Below, one piece after another: positions 56,732 through 64,000 of a DNA stretch of 64,000 nucleotides; the stretch's first letter is position 1, and each line of letters starts with the position of its first letter. Source of the DNA: Ghiorsea bivora (GTDB taxonomy: Bacteria > Pseudomonadota > Zetaproteobacteria > Mariprofundales > Mariprofundaceae); NCBI RefSeq assembly GCF_000744415.1, contig NZ_JQLW01000006.1, positions 248,001-312,000 on the forward strand, in the 5' to 3' direction. The notes under the pieces are model-generated. The model was not told the DNA's origin. It ran no database searches and saw only the letters and a list, made by a program, of their open reading frames with translations. Both the position numbers and the translations under genes were made by a program.

Positions 56732-57651
56732 GCAATATCAGACATTTTTTAACATTGTTGGACATTTCACCCAGTGAAGCCAATGGGATTTTAGCGCGTG
56801 GCATCGAACTCAAAGCCAAACAAAAAGCTGGCGAAGCTCACCCCACCCTTGCAGGAAAAGCATTAGCCATGATTTTTGACAAAGCATCCACCCGTACCCG
56901 TGTCTCATTTGAAACAGGCATGTTTCAATTGGGTGGTCATGCCTTGTTTTTACATTCAGGCACAACCCAACTTGGCAGAGGCGAACCTGTAGAAGATTCT
57001 GCACGCGTCATTTCCAGCATGGTGGATATGGTGATGATTCGCACCTTTGACCACGCCATGGTCGAAAAGTTTGCCGAATATTCATCCGTACCTGTCATCA
57101 ATGCGTTAACCGACCTAACCCACCCCTGCCAAATTCTCGCTGATGTGATGACGTTTGTAGAACATCGCGGCGCAATCAAGGGTAAAACCGTGGCATGGAT
57201 TGGCGATGGCAACAATATGGCGCACTCTTGGATGAATGGCGCTGTCACCTTTGATTTCACGCTGAATATTGCTTCACCCGATGGTTATACCGTGGATGAA
57301 AGTTTATTAGCAAACGCAAGAGCCAAGGGCGCAAAAATTAACCTTTGCAGCAGCCCACAAGAAGCCGTAAATAATGCCGATTTGGTCACTACTGATGTCT
57401 GGGCATCCATGGGGCAAGAAGAAGAACAAAAAATCCGTGAAGCAGCCTTTAAAGATTATCAAGTGGACACCACATTGATGAGCAACGCCAATAGCGATGC
57501 TTTGTTTATGCACTGCCTGCCAGCACATCGGGGCGAAGAAGTCGCTGCTGATGTGATTGATGGCAAACAATCTGTAGTGTGGGATGAAGCAGAAAACCGC
57601 CTACATGCGCAAAAAGCATTGATGGAATTTTTGATGGATGCGGCTTCCTAA
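56728..57651 (+). CDS. argF: ornithine carbamoyltransferase
   Basis: Forms citrulline from ornithine and carbamoyl phosphate. The 307-aa length is standard. Signatures: [16 protein letters not shown] (carbamoyl phosphate site, about residue 55), [16 protein letters not shown] (HPCQ, about residue 130), [25 protein letters not shown] and [11 protein letters not shown] (about residue 265). It starts as a 4-base overlap with argD and has no hairpin terminator of note just downstream. Confidence 0.96.
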   Translation: MSNIRHFLTLLDISPSEANGILARGIELKAKQKAGEAHPTLAGKALAMIFDKASTRTRVSFETGMFQLGGHALFLHSGTTQLGRGEPVEDSARVISSMVDMVMIRTFDHAMVEKFAEYSSVPVINALTDLTHPCQILADVMTFVEHRGAIKGKTVAWIGDGNNMAHSWMNGAVTFDFTLNIASPDGYTVDESLLANARAKGAKINLCSSPQEAVNNADLVTTDVWASMGQEEEQKIREAAFKDYQVDTTLMSNANSDALFMHCLPAHRGEEVAADVIDGKQSVVWDEAENRLHAQKALMEFLMDAAS

Positions 57652-58043
57652 ATTTACCACAGTACCCGCAAGGGGCAGGCTTCTTGCCTTCGGCAATTCA
57701 TCACAGGACGCAGAGAAACACAGAGATTTTAAACCACGAAGAACACAAAGAGTATGAAGCTTTAGTGTGACTATCACCCCTTTGTTAAACTGCGCCGAAG
57801 TCTTGCTGTTGAAAAAGGGATAAGCGAAAAAACTTTTCGCCCCGCTTCAACTGCATAGCGAAGGAAGCGAGCAGCTTATAAAGGGCAGCTTTTTGGTTCG
57901 TTTTTGGCTGTACAAAAATGAACAAGAAACCACCTACTTTTCAACAGTCGATGCCCTCCATCCCCTGCAAACCGAATTGGGAACAATACAAACGACGTAA
58001 CCTTACAGGTTGCACACTGTAACCAATAAGGTTACCATAGCGT
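57652..58043. other. intergenic region with dispersed repeat sequence and HigBA operator
   Basis: This 392-base stretch holds ACCACGAAGAACACAAAGA (57733-57751), kin to the CACCACGAAGAACACGAA motif upstream of lpdA and pdhC. Further on is a GGTTCGTTTTTGGC-type stretch paired with AATGAACAAGAAACC that looks like a widespread repeat or transposon scar. The right end (57997-58035) is the HigBA operator. No gene is supported. Confidence 0.55.
57997..58035 (+). promoter_or_regulatory. HigBA operator: four half-sites at 11-bp spacing
   Basis: GTAACC (57997), GGTTGC (58008), GTAACC (58019) and GGTTAC (58030) alternate in orientation, each starting exactly 11 bases after the previous one. The outer pair extends to a perfect 9-bp inverted repeat (GTAACCTTA/TAAGGTTAC). 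The array ends 8 bases before the higB start. This is the expected form of a cooperative operator for the HigA repressor. Confidence 0.72.
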
Positions 58044-58322
58044 ATGATTCTTGATTTCATCCATAAAGGTTTGGAAAAGTTTTATCGTACGGGAAGCAAG
58101 GCTGGTATTCAAACCAAACATGCTGAAAAGTTGCGCCGAATACTTTCCAATCTTGATGTAGCAAGCTGCTCTGATGACTTGGATTTACCCAGTTACCGCT
58201 TGCATGAGCTTAAGGGCTCTCGCAAAGGTGTTTGGTCGATTACGGTTCAAGCCAACTGGCGTGTCACCTTTCGTTTTGTGGGTGAAGATATTGAGTTGAT
58301 AAATTATGAGGATTACCATTAA
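58044..58322 (+). CDS. higB: HigB-type toxin (RelE superfamily)
   Basis: A 92-aa ribosome-dependent mRNA-interferase-like toxin. The family markers are an early GLEKFYRTGSKAGI helix, LHELKGSRKGVWSITV and a closing ANWRVTFRFVGEDIELINYEDYH with the basic and aromatic residues that form the active site of HigB/RelE proteins. Toxin-first order and the downstream antitoxin (12 bases later) fit the HigBA type. A palindromic operator lies immediately upstream. Confidence 0.92.
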   Translation: MILDFIHKGLEKFYRTGSKAGIQTKHAEKLRRILSNLDVASCSDDLDLPSYRLHELKGSRKGVWSITVQANWRVTFRFVGEDIELINYEDYH

Positions 58323-58334
58323 CGGAGGTATGCC

Positions 58335-58628
58335 ATGCATATGTTTAACCCTGTTCACCCTGGTGAAATTCTTCGCCATGATATTTTAGAGCCAATGGGC
58401 GTAAGCATTGTAGATGCTGCCAAGTCATTGGATATAAGCCGCAAAACCTTGTCCAAAATATGCAATGGTAATGGTGCTATCACGCCTGAAATGGCTGTGC
58501 GCCTTGAGCTGGCGTTTGGTAAACCTTCTGCGCAACATTGGCTCAAGCTACAAACCGCCTACGACCTCAATCTTGTCAATCAGAAGCGACAAGAGTTACA
58601 ACGACATATTCACCCGCTTGCAGCTTGA
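58335..58628 (+). CDS. higA: HigA-type antitoxin
   Basis: A 97-aa XRE-family DNA-binding antitoxin with the signature HPGEILRHDILEPMGVS and the helix-turn-helix DAAKSLDISRKTLSKICNG (about residues 28-46), then PEMAVRLELAFGKPSAQHWLKLQTAYDL, the standard HigA C-terminal part. A strong ribosome-binding site (GGAGGT) precedes the ATG. It would neutralise HigB and repress the operon from the upstream four-part operator. The stop overlaps the TTG of the next gene. Confidence 0.93.
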   Translation: MHMFNPVHPGEILRHDILEPMGVSIVDAAKSLDISRKTLSKICNGNGAITPEMAVRLELAFGKPSAQHWLKLQTAYDLNLVNQKRQELQRHIHPLAA

Positions 58629-58936
58629 AACATACGCCTGCTGACTTGCTTCCAGAAGTGTTTGAAACACTCTTGGATAATGAACATCTCAAAATCGAAC
58701 GTATTATTTCTAAAGGTCATACATCACCTGAATCAGGATGGTATGACCAAGCCCAACATGAATGGGTTATTCTGCTTGAAGGCGCTGCTACCATTACTTT
58801 TGATAATGGAAAAGAATCCAACCTAAGAAAGGGTGATTATCTCAATATTCCAGCACACGTAAAACACAAAGTGTCATGGACTGACCCTGATGTGGAAAGC
58901 ATTTGGTTGGCTGTGTTTTATGGGGATATTCAATGA
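58625..58936 (+). CDS. cupin-domain protein
   Basis: A single-domain cupin of about 103 aa. The metal-site pattern is visible as QHEWVILLEGAATITFDNG (first motif, with histidine and glutamate) and KGDYLNIPAHVKHKV (second motif). A metal-dependent enzyme or sensor role is possible, but the substrate is unknown. The start is taken as the TTG that overlaps the higA stop (TTGA); the upstream frame is open within higA and lacks a ribosome-binding site. Translational coupling to higA is likely, though no toxin-antitoxin role is implied. Confidence 0.72.
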   Translation: MKHTPADLLPEVFETLLDNEHLKIERIISKGHTSPESGWYDQAQHEWVILLEGAATITFDNGKESNLRKGDYLNIPAHVKHKVSWTDPDVESIWLAVFYGDIQ

Positions 58937-58938
58937 TG

Positions 58939-58996
58939 TGTCATGCCGACCAAGATGAAGGCATCTCAAGATGTCTTAACTGCGCTCGACATGACA
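58939..58996. repeat. dispersed palindromic repeat, copy 2
   Basis: A 58-base palindrome bounded by TGTCATG and CATGACA with the same CGACCAA/CGCTCG arms and ATCTC core as the copy at 11644-11707. It sits between the convergent cupin and phosphoesterase genes and could terminate both. Confidence 0.7.
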
Positions 58997-58997
58997 G

Positions 58998-60125
58998 TTA
59001 AACCAACTTAAACACTGTAATCTCTGGCTCATTGCCCAACCTAATCGGTGGCCCCCAGTACCCCGTGCCTGGGGATACATAAATCCACGTTTTGTTGTCA
59101 TGCAAATGCAAACCTTTAATATAAGGATTTGCCATTTTTGCGATGAAATTCCATGGGTAATATTGTCCACCATGGGTATGCCCTGAAATCTGCAAATCAA
59201 AACCTGCCTCTGTAGCTTCAAAGATACTTTTGGGTTGATGTGCCAATAAAATTTTCACATCAGCATCAGGTGCACCTTGCATGGCTTGTTTAGGGCTGGA
59301 TTGATGAGCTGAAATATATTGGTGCGCTCGATAATCAGTCACCCCTGCCAACAGCAGCTTTGCTCCTTCATATTCAATCAATTCATGTTCATTGAGCAAC
59401 ACCGTAAAACCCAGTCGCTTCATTTCAGCAATCCAATCTTCAGCCCCCGAATAGTATTCGTGATTACCTGTAATGAAATATTTACCCACTTTCGCTTTTA
59501 AATTTGCAAGTGGTGCGACATCCTGTTTTAACCTTGCCACAGAGCCATCCACCAAATCACCTGTCATCACAATCATATCTGCATTCAATGCGTTCATTTG
59601 TGATACCAAGCTTTCCACATCATCTCGTTTAATCATGGGACCAATGTGCAAATCGGTGAACTGTACTATCTTTAAATCATGCAATGCTTTGGGCGCACCC
59701 AAAGGTATATGTACTTCCTTGATGACTGCCCCGCCTACCGCCTGCTCAAGCCCAAAACCTGTCGTCATACCAGCAGCGCCTAACATACTGATGTGTGCAG
59801 CCGAAGATTTGAAAAACGCTCGCCGCTCAGGGTTACGTTTGAAGGGGCGCATACAGAGGTGTAACACATCCATCACCAAATACACCACCATTAATAGTGA
59901 GAAAAACCCCATATTCAAATAGACAAACCAAATGAATATATCAACCCAATCACCCGCCACATGTTGGTAGTGAAAAATAAGTGGCGCAAGCGATGTAAGC
60001 CACACAACAAACAGGTAAAAACGAACCCAAAAACGCAAGCTTGGCGACACAATATGTAGCCGCCATGCTACATAACCATACATGATAGCCGTAAGCATCA
60101 TCGCGATAACAAGGAACACAATCAT
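58998..60125 (-). CDS. membrane-anchored metallophosphoesterase
   Basis: A 375-aa calcineurin-like phosphoesterase of the YkuE/YaeI kind. Three or four N-terminal hydrophobic segments (about residues 1-100) anchor it. The catalytic part has QFTDLHIGPM, MTGDLVDG, ITGNHEYYSG and SGHTHGGQYYPW, the full set of metal ligands. YaeI of E. coli processes lipid A-like UDP sugars, so an envelope role is possible. The ATG at 60125 starts the first membrane helix; the open frame upstream adds only a cysteine-rich tail of doubtful value. Confidence 0.88.
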   Translation of the reverse strand: MIVFLVIAMMLTAIMYGYVAWRLHIVSPSLRFWVRFYLFVVWLTSLAPLIFHYQHVAGDWVDIFIWFVYLNMGFFSLLMVVYLVMDVLHLCMRPFKRNPERRAFFKSSAAHISMLGAAGMTTGFGLEQAVGGAVIKEVHIPLGAPKALHDLKIVQFTDLHIGPMIKRDDVESLVSQMNALNADMIVMTGDLVDGSVARLKQDVAPLANLKAKVGKYFITGNHEYYSGAEDWIAEMKRLGFTVLLNEHELIEYEGAKLLLAGVTDYRAHQYISAHQSSPKQAMQGAPDADVKILLAHQPKSIFEATEAGFDLQISGHTHGGQYYPWNFIAKMANPYIKGLHLHDNKTWIYVSPGTGYWGPPIRLGNEPEITVFKLV

Positions 60126-60178
60126 AAGATTAAGGTAGCAGTTTTTGCATGAATATACACTTAATGTTATGTTGCAAC

Positions 60179-60787
60179 ATGTTAACCCCACCAATCTTTG
60201 AACATATTACGCAAGCGATTGCGCAAAACGGTTATTGCATCATTGATAACGCACTCCCCGCTAATACCGCCCAAGCATTACACCAACACATGAGCAACAT
60301 ACCCGCAAAAGACTTTAAGGGTATGGGTGTAGGTCGTGCAAATGAGTTACATGTTGACCAAACCTATCGCAGTGATACTTCCCTCTGGTTAGACGGCATA
60401 CACACTGCTGAGCAAAACTACTTACAATGGATGGAACAGCTTCGTCTTGCTATCAATCAACGTTTATTTTTAGGCTTGTTTACTTACGAGGCACACTTTG
60501 CACATTACGCGCCACAAAGTTTCTACAAACGGCATACCGATGCTTTTCAAGGCTTATCCAATCGCAAACTTACCACAGTGTATTACCTTAACCCTAATTG
60601 GGCTACTGACGATGGTGGTGAGCTGGCAATGTATGCAGATGAAAAGAGCAGCAATGCTTTTCAGACTGTAGCACCACAAATGAATCGTTTGGTGGTGTTT
60701 CTAAGTGAATCCTTCCCTCACGAAGTGTTACCTGCACACAAGGATAGGTACAGCATTGCAGGTTGGTTTAAACTAGGGAAGCACTGA
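60179..60787 (+). CDS. 2OG-Fe(II) dioxygenase
   Basis: A 202-aa non-heme iron dioxygenase of the prolyl-hydroxylase/SM-20-like type. The iron ligands are HTD (in FYKRHTDAFQG, about residue 124) and the distal histidine in ESFPHEVLP, followed by the arginine in DRYSIAGWF that binds 2-oxoglutarate. The substrate is unknown; protein hydroxylation is possible. An in-frame ATG lies ten codons upstream at 60149; neither start has a clear ribosome-binding site. It overlaps the convergent HAD gene by 20 bases. Confidence 0.82.
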   Translation: MLTPPIFEHITQAIAQNGYCIIDNALPANTAQALHQHMSNIPAKDFKGMGVGRANELHVDQTYRSDTSLWLDGIHTAEQNYLQWMEQLRLAINQRLFLGLFTYEAHFAHYAPQSFYKRHTDAFQGLSNRKLTTVYYLNPNWATDDGGELAMYADEKSSNAFQTVAPQMNRLVVFLSESFPHEVLPAHKDRYSIAGWFKLGKH

Positions 60788-61490
60788 ATAAGCTTGGGTA
60801 TTTCTCTAAAATATCTTCAAACTGATCAAACACATGCAGTGCACCTTCTGTTTTCAGAATATGCGCTGGCTCTACACCAAAAGACACGCCATACGAGCGC
60901 ACATTAGCCGCATTTGCCATTTGAATATCAAAGCGTGAATCACCAATGACGGATGTATGCTCTGGCAATGCGCCCATCTCGTGCATACATTCCAAAACCA
61001 TGGCTGGATGCGGTTTGGATGTGCAAATATCAGCAGTACGCCACACTGGAAAGAATCGATGTAAATCAAATGTATCCATTACCCGAATCAAACCACGACT
61101 GGATTTACCCGTAACCACACCCATGGCATATCCTCGGTTATCCAGTTCTTCCAAAGTTTCAATCACATTAGGGTACAAAGCAAGACTAGACTCCATAGCC
61201 CGATAATTGCTGCCATACGATTCGCAAAGCTTGGTTTTTAAATCATTATCCAAATCATCATCTGCCAGTTGCTCCACCGCAGCGACCAAAGATAAGCCGA
61301 TAATACCTAGCACATCTTGATAATCAGGCTTTGTTAAACCGTGGTCAGTGAATGCTTTTTGCATGGCTTGCGCAATCGCACCATGCGAGTCGGTCAATGT
61401 GCCGTCACAATCAAATAAAATAAGTTGTAGGGGTTGATTATTCAGTCGAGGTATCCTTTGTAGCAGCTTTTTGTTCAAGCCACGCATCAT
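60768..61490 (-). CDS. gph: HAD phosphatase, phosphoglycolate phosphatase-like
   Basis: A 240-aa HAD-superfamily hydrolase. The nucleophile motif is ILFDCDGTLTDSH (about residue 29), followed by a Gph-like helical cap, motif II VVTGKSSRG and motif IV SVIGDSRFDIQMA. Similarity is to Gph/PGP, which clears 2-phosphoglycolate. The true start is uncertain: the chosen ATG at 61490 overlaps the DUF4340 gene by 53 bases, and a TTG or other start nearer the first motif is possible. It is the last gene of the ABC-export locus on the minus strand. Confidence 0.83.
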   Translation of the reverse strand: MMRGLNKKLLQRIPRLNNQPLQLILFDCDGTLTDSHGAIAQAMQKAFTDHGLTKPDYQDVLGIIGLSLVAAVEQLADDDLDNDLKTKLCESYGSNYRAMESSLALYPNVIETLEELDNRGYAMGVVTGKSSRGLIRVMDTFDLHRFFPVWRTADICTSKPHPAMVLECMHEMGALPEHTSVIGDSRFDIQMANAANVRSYGVSFGVEPAHILKTEGALHVFDQFEDILEKYPSLFSASLV

Positions 61491-61974
61491 GCGTACGTTT
61501 GACCTGCCACGTCAACACTTTATCCACCGTCACCACCATATTCTCATCTGCCAAGCGAATATAGGTGCTGGCTAAGTCGGTCGCAGGTTTACCCACGAAC
61601 ACATCCAGCAATACCTCACCTTGTTTGTTTTTTAAGACAACATGGTCAGTCAACACTGAAAAACGAGAAAAGTTATCTTCTGTTCTGCTTGCCACACGTT
61701 TAACCTGCATGGTTTGTAAATCTTGAAGCAGTTGATTCACCACATTGCTTTGCACATATACAGGTTTATCCGCACCTTCTACTATCCACTTATCCCCATC
61801 TCGCTTGGCTTGCAGGCGTGTTTTATCCTTGGCATAAACAGCAATACTATCCACATCTTGCACGGCAAAAGTTGGCAATTTTGGCAAGGCTTGGGATGTA
61901 TCTTTAGGTGCCTGTTGGGTCACAATCAAAGCCACCAAACCCAATGTGATGATGACTGCTATCAATTCTTTCAT
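61438..61974 (-). CDS. DUF4340-type protein of a GldG locus
   Basis: A 178-aa protein with an N-terminal membrane anchor (residues about 3-20) and a beta-rich periplasmic body like DUF4340: LPTFAVQDVDSIAVYAKD, KWIVEGADKPVYVQS, VLKNKQGEVLLDVFVG and SSTYIRL-like segments. DUF4340 proteins are usually found next to GldF/GldG-type ABC genes, as here. The start at 61974 is fixed by ATGA overlap with the gldG-like gene. Function unknown. Confidence 0.8.
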   Translation of the reverse strand: MKELIAVIITLGLVALIVTQQAPKDTSQALPKLPTFAVQDVDSIAVYAKDKTRLQAKRDGDKWIVEGADKPVYVQSNVVNQLLQDLQTMQVKRVASRTEDNFSRFSVLTDHVVLKNKQGEVLLDVFVGKPATDLASTYIRLADENMVVTVDKVLTWQVKRTHDAWLEQKAATKDTSTE

Positions 61975-63548
61975 TGGTTTTCTTCCCAAGTTTTATTTCT
62001 TCGCTTACGCAAGTATAACCAACGCCAACCTGCCAGCGTCAACAACAATGCGGGTAAAGCAAAGACCCACACCACTTTGAAAAAAGTGCGCTCTGCTTTG
62101 TTCAATGGTTCAAGTGGGCGTTGGGTCACGCCTTTTGAGCGCAGTGTAATCAAAGCTTCATCATGGCTGAGCCAATCCAACATATTCAAAATCAACACCG
62201 TGTTTTCACCATTGATAAACTCATTATCCAAAAGTGCGCTAGAGCCTGAGACCAACAAACGTCCATTGGCTACCTTGGCTATATACGTTTTATCATCCAA
62301 TGCCTTGGTGAAAGCAGACTGCATCTTCCCTTCTTGCGCCAGCATCAATGTTTGGGGGCGCATGTGTAAGCCATGAAAACGCTCTTGCATGGCAAGCAAT
62401 GGATTCACATCAAAAGGTGGGCCTGATTGTACAGCACTCCATTCCGAGGATTGAAGCAGTATACTTTTATCAGCACTAGGCTCACCCCATGCTAAAGGTG
62501 CTGCAAATGGCATGCTTACACTTTCCAAACCTTGGGTAATCACGCTTTGTTTATTGAGGTTTACAACGTTTGGAATAAACGGAAAATCCACCACTGAGCG
62601 GAATGCAAAACCTGCTTGCTGTTGATTCACCGTGATGCGACTGGCTTGCTGATCCATCACCAAACCTGGCTCTACGGATACACCAAGGTCAGACAATAAC
62701 CAATCATTAGCATACGTATCCACGGGTAACACTTGAAATCCTGCTTGCAAGTTGGGCTCCACATTGGATGCCAATACCAACACCCCATTACCCGTCATAC
62801 GGAATTGGTCGAGGTGATACCTAAACATTTCCGATGGTTTTTTATCCACGCCCGCTACAATCAAAGCTTTGGCATCACTAGGCACAACATGAGCTGCCAA
62901 ATCGACATCGACAAAATTATAATCATCTTGCAAGAGTTGCTGCAATGTTTGTAGCTGTTGTGATGATTTGGCACCAAAACCTGTTGCAACGGCAATGGTT
63001 TGTTTGCCTTTACCTGTCAGTTTCTTGATTTTTCGTGTGAGTAAATACTCAAAACCCGCATCGGTTTGTACCACAGGAATAATTTCTTGTTTATCCAAGT
63101 ATTCAATGACAATCGCAAGGTATGCTTGACGCACTTGCGCCCTGTCATCTTCAATCACCTGCACTTGCACTTTTGGAATCTGCAAGGCTTGTAAAGCTGC
63201 TTGAGTATTGGGGTTATCCTCAGGGTTAATCATTTCAAACCCAAGTTTTCCCTTTGCGGCATCCCTATAATTCATCAAGGTATCTTCAACAAATTGTTTG
63301 AGCTGACCATAAGGTTGCGGTAAACCTGCGGTAAAATAAGCCTTGATTTGAATCGGCTCATCCAAACTTTGAAGCACTTGTTTGGTGGATGCTGAAATGC
63401 TCGATGTTTGGTTGTCGCTCCAATCACTGCGAATATGCGATCCTTGTGCCGCAGCAAACAGCAGCACTGCAATCACCACGACAAATGATAAAGTGAATAA
63501 AGTTTTTCGACGAATTGTTGAACGTAAATCTGCCATGATTAACGCCAC
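61971..63548 (-). CDS. GldG-like ABC transporter-associated protein
   Basis: A 525-aa protein of the GldG/ABC-type uncharacterised transport family. One N-terminal transmembrane helix (about residues 17-34) and a second near the C-terminus (about 495-512) frame a large extracytoplasmic domain with ADSS-like segments such as ISASTKQVLQSLDEPIQIKAYFTAGLP and VDLAAHVVPSDAKALIVAGV, the usual GldG pattern. GldG works with the GldF permease and a GldA-type ATPase; in gliders they serve motility, but this locus type is widespread outside gliders. It overlaps the permease by 10 bases. Confidence 0.85.
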   Translation of the reverse strand: MALIMADLRSTIRRKTLFTLSFVVVIAVLLFAAAQGSHIRSDWSDNQTSSISASTKQVLQSLDEPIQIKAYFTAGLPQPYGQLKQFVEDTLMNYRDAAKGKLGFEMINPEDNPNTQAALQALQIPKVQVQVIEDDRAQVRQAYLAIVIEYLDKQEIIPVVQTDAGFEYLLTRKIKKLTGKGKQTIAVATGFGAKSSQQLQTLQQLLQDDYNFVDVDLAAHVVPSDAKALIVAGVDKKPSEMFRYHLDQFRMTGNGVLVLASNVEPNLQAGFQVLPVDTYANDWLLSDLGVSVEPGLVMDQQASRITVNQQQAGFAFRSVVDFPFIPNVVNLNKQSVITQGLESVSMPFAAPLAWGEPSADKSILLQSSEWSAVQSGPPFDVNPLLAMQERFHGLHMRPQTLMLAQEGKMQSAFTKALDDKTYIAKVANGRLLVSGSSALLDNEFINGENTVLILNMLDWLSHDEALITLRSKGVTQRPLEPLNKAERTFFKVVWVFALPALLLTLAGWRWLYLRKRRNKTWEENQ

Positions 63549-64000
63549 CGCCTACGTGCTAAAGCAAACCAACTTAAACTAATAAAAATCACTGTTAAAC
63601 TGATAAACAACATTACGTCAGCCAAAGATACCACACCTCGCATCATATTTTGATAGTGATCAATCGGACCCAGCATCACAACCCAGTCTTGCATAAAAAT
63701 TGGCAGCGTAGGAGCAGCTTGTGTGACAAGGAAAATCACCAACAATAAAACCAAACCAATAATATACGCAATCATGGCATGATTGGTCATGGCTGATGCA
63801 AATAAACCTATGGCAGCAAACAAAGCAGCAAGCAGCCATGCGCCCAAATACGATGCCATCACTGTGCCTGAATCAAGATTGCCCAATAATGATAAGGTCA
63901 AAGGATACAACCCCGTGAGCAACAATAAAAAGGTGATATGCCCCAACAAACTTAAATATTTACCGAGCACAATATCAATCGTACGCGTCGGCATGGTTGC
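63539..64000 (-). CDS. ABC-2 type permease, GldF-like, partial
   Basis: The C-terminal part of a multi-spanning ABC permease, cut by the window edge; the frame stays open to 64000. Four or five hydrophobic segments follow an initial PTRTIDIVLGKYLSLLGHITF, typical of ABC-2/GldF subunits. An internal ATG at 63994 is not the natural start, as the family has about another 100 residues before it. It overlaps the GldG-like gene; the ATPase gene presumably lies beyond the edge. Confidence 0.8.
   Translation of the reverse strand, partial: ATMPTRTIDIVLGKYLSLLGHITFLLLLTGLYPLTLSLLGNLDSGTVMASYLGAWLLAALFAAIGLFASAMTNHAMIAYIIGLVLLLVIFLVTQAAPTLPIFMQDWVVMLGPIDHYQNMMRGVVSLADVMLFISLTVIFISLSWFALARRRWR

Noticed and set aside
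1-64000. A CRISPR array, tRNA, rRNA or prophage in the window
   Set aside because: No regular direct repeats with spacers, no cloverleaf-like sequence and no phage structural genes were recognised by eye; a covariance-model search would settle short RNAs.

Overview
This 64 kb window reads as a stretch of ordinary bacterial chromosome. By eye it is slightly AT-rich (GC roughly in the low-to-mid 40s percent). It is densely packed, with many 4-base ATGA overlaps, and it holds about 70 genes. No rRNA, tRNA, CRISPR array or prophage was recognised. The gene set points to a proteobacterium close to the gamma/beta/zeta grade: RpoH, RNase G, HemX/HemY, an Hda-like protein, SspB with an LRVVK tail, TrhP/YegQ, a FadE-length acyl-CoA dehydrogenase and pyruvate dehydrogenase with a lipoyl-bearing E3. 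Two small c-type cytochromes would fit a respiratory iron or sulfur oxidiser such as a zetaproteobacterium, but that placement is inference.

Layout. 1-1.9 kb: end of a Bax-like glucosaminidase and a Rossmann-PAS-GGDEF protein. 1.9-7.4 kb (minus): rpmE-rplU-rpmA, a terminator, then obgE-proB-(secreted tandem-repeat protein)-proA. 7.7-10.3 kb (minus): murI-tmk-holB. 10.3-17.2 kb: M48 and M16 peptidases, trhP, an orphan LuxR-type response regulator, and small DUF4870, DUF2007, SIMPL and DUF302 genes. 17.2-22.3 kb: maf-rng-hemW, a small cytochrome c with its own terminator, and bluB-cobU. 22.4-25.7 kb: an EamA exporter followed by a decayed island (IS4-family remnant, frameshifted SthA-like gene, short inverted repeats). 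25.8-34.1 kb (minus): a beta-oxidation cluster headed by a permuted papain-like peptidase. 34.3-38.3 kb (plus): CoA-binding protein, nnr, an IS5-like MITE, a 57-aa protein, rpoH, and a DUF4124-cytochrome c fusion. 38.4-43.8 kb (minus): pdhA-pdhB-E2-E3. 44.3-47.2 kb (minus): ferredoxin, sspB, DUF2066-like, hda-like, L,D-transpeptidase. 47.3-55.2 kb (plus): PLP decarboxylase-hslU-cobC-cobS-hemD-hemB-hemX-hemY. 55.5-57.7 kb: argD-argF. 57.7-58.9 kb: a HigBA toxin-antitoxin module with an ordered operator and a cupin gene. 59-64 kb: phosphoesterase, 2OG-Fe(II) oxygenase, HAD phosphatase and a GldF/GldG-type ABC export locus running off the right edge.

Functionally the window joins proline and arginine synthesis, the late tetrapyrrole pathway (hemD, hemB, hemW) and assembly of the cobalamin lower ligand and nucleotide loop (bluB, cobU, cobC, cobS). 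It also holds pyruvate oxidation, complete fatty-acid beta-oxidation, and protein quality control (rpoH, hslU, sspB).

I did not find a convincing wholly new multi-gene system. The observations most worth following are: the secreted protein with an internal tandem duplication between proB and proA; a MurI with a C-terminal extension; a segmental duplication that gave the E3 gene both its lipoyl domain and its ribosome-binding region; the HigBA operator with four half-sites spaced exactly 11 bp apart; a MITE with a clear CTAG target duplication; the 57-aa protein upstream of rpoH; and hslU without hslV beside it.
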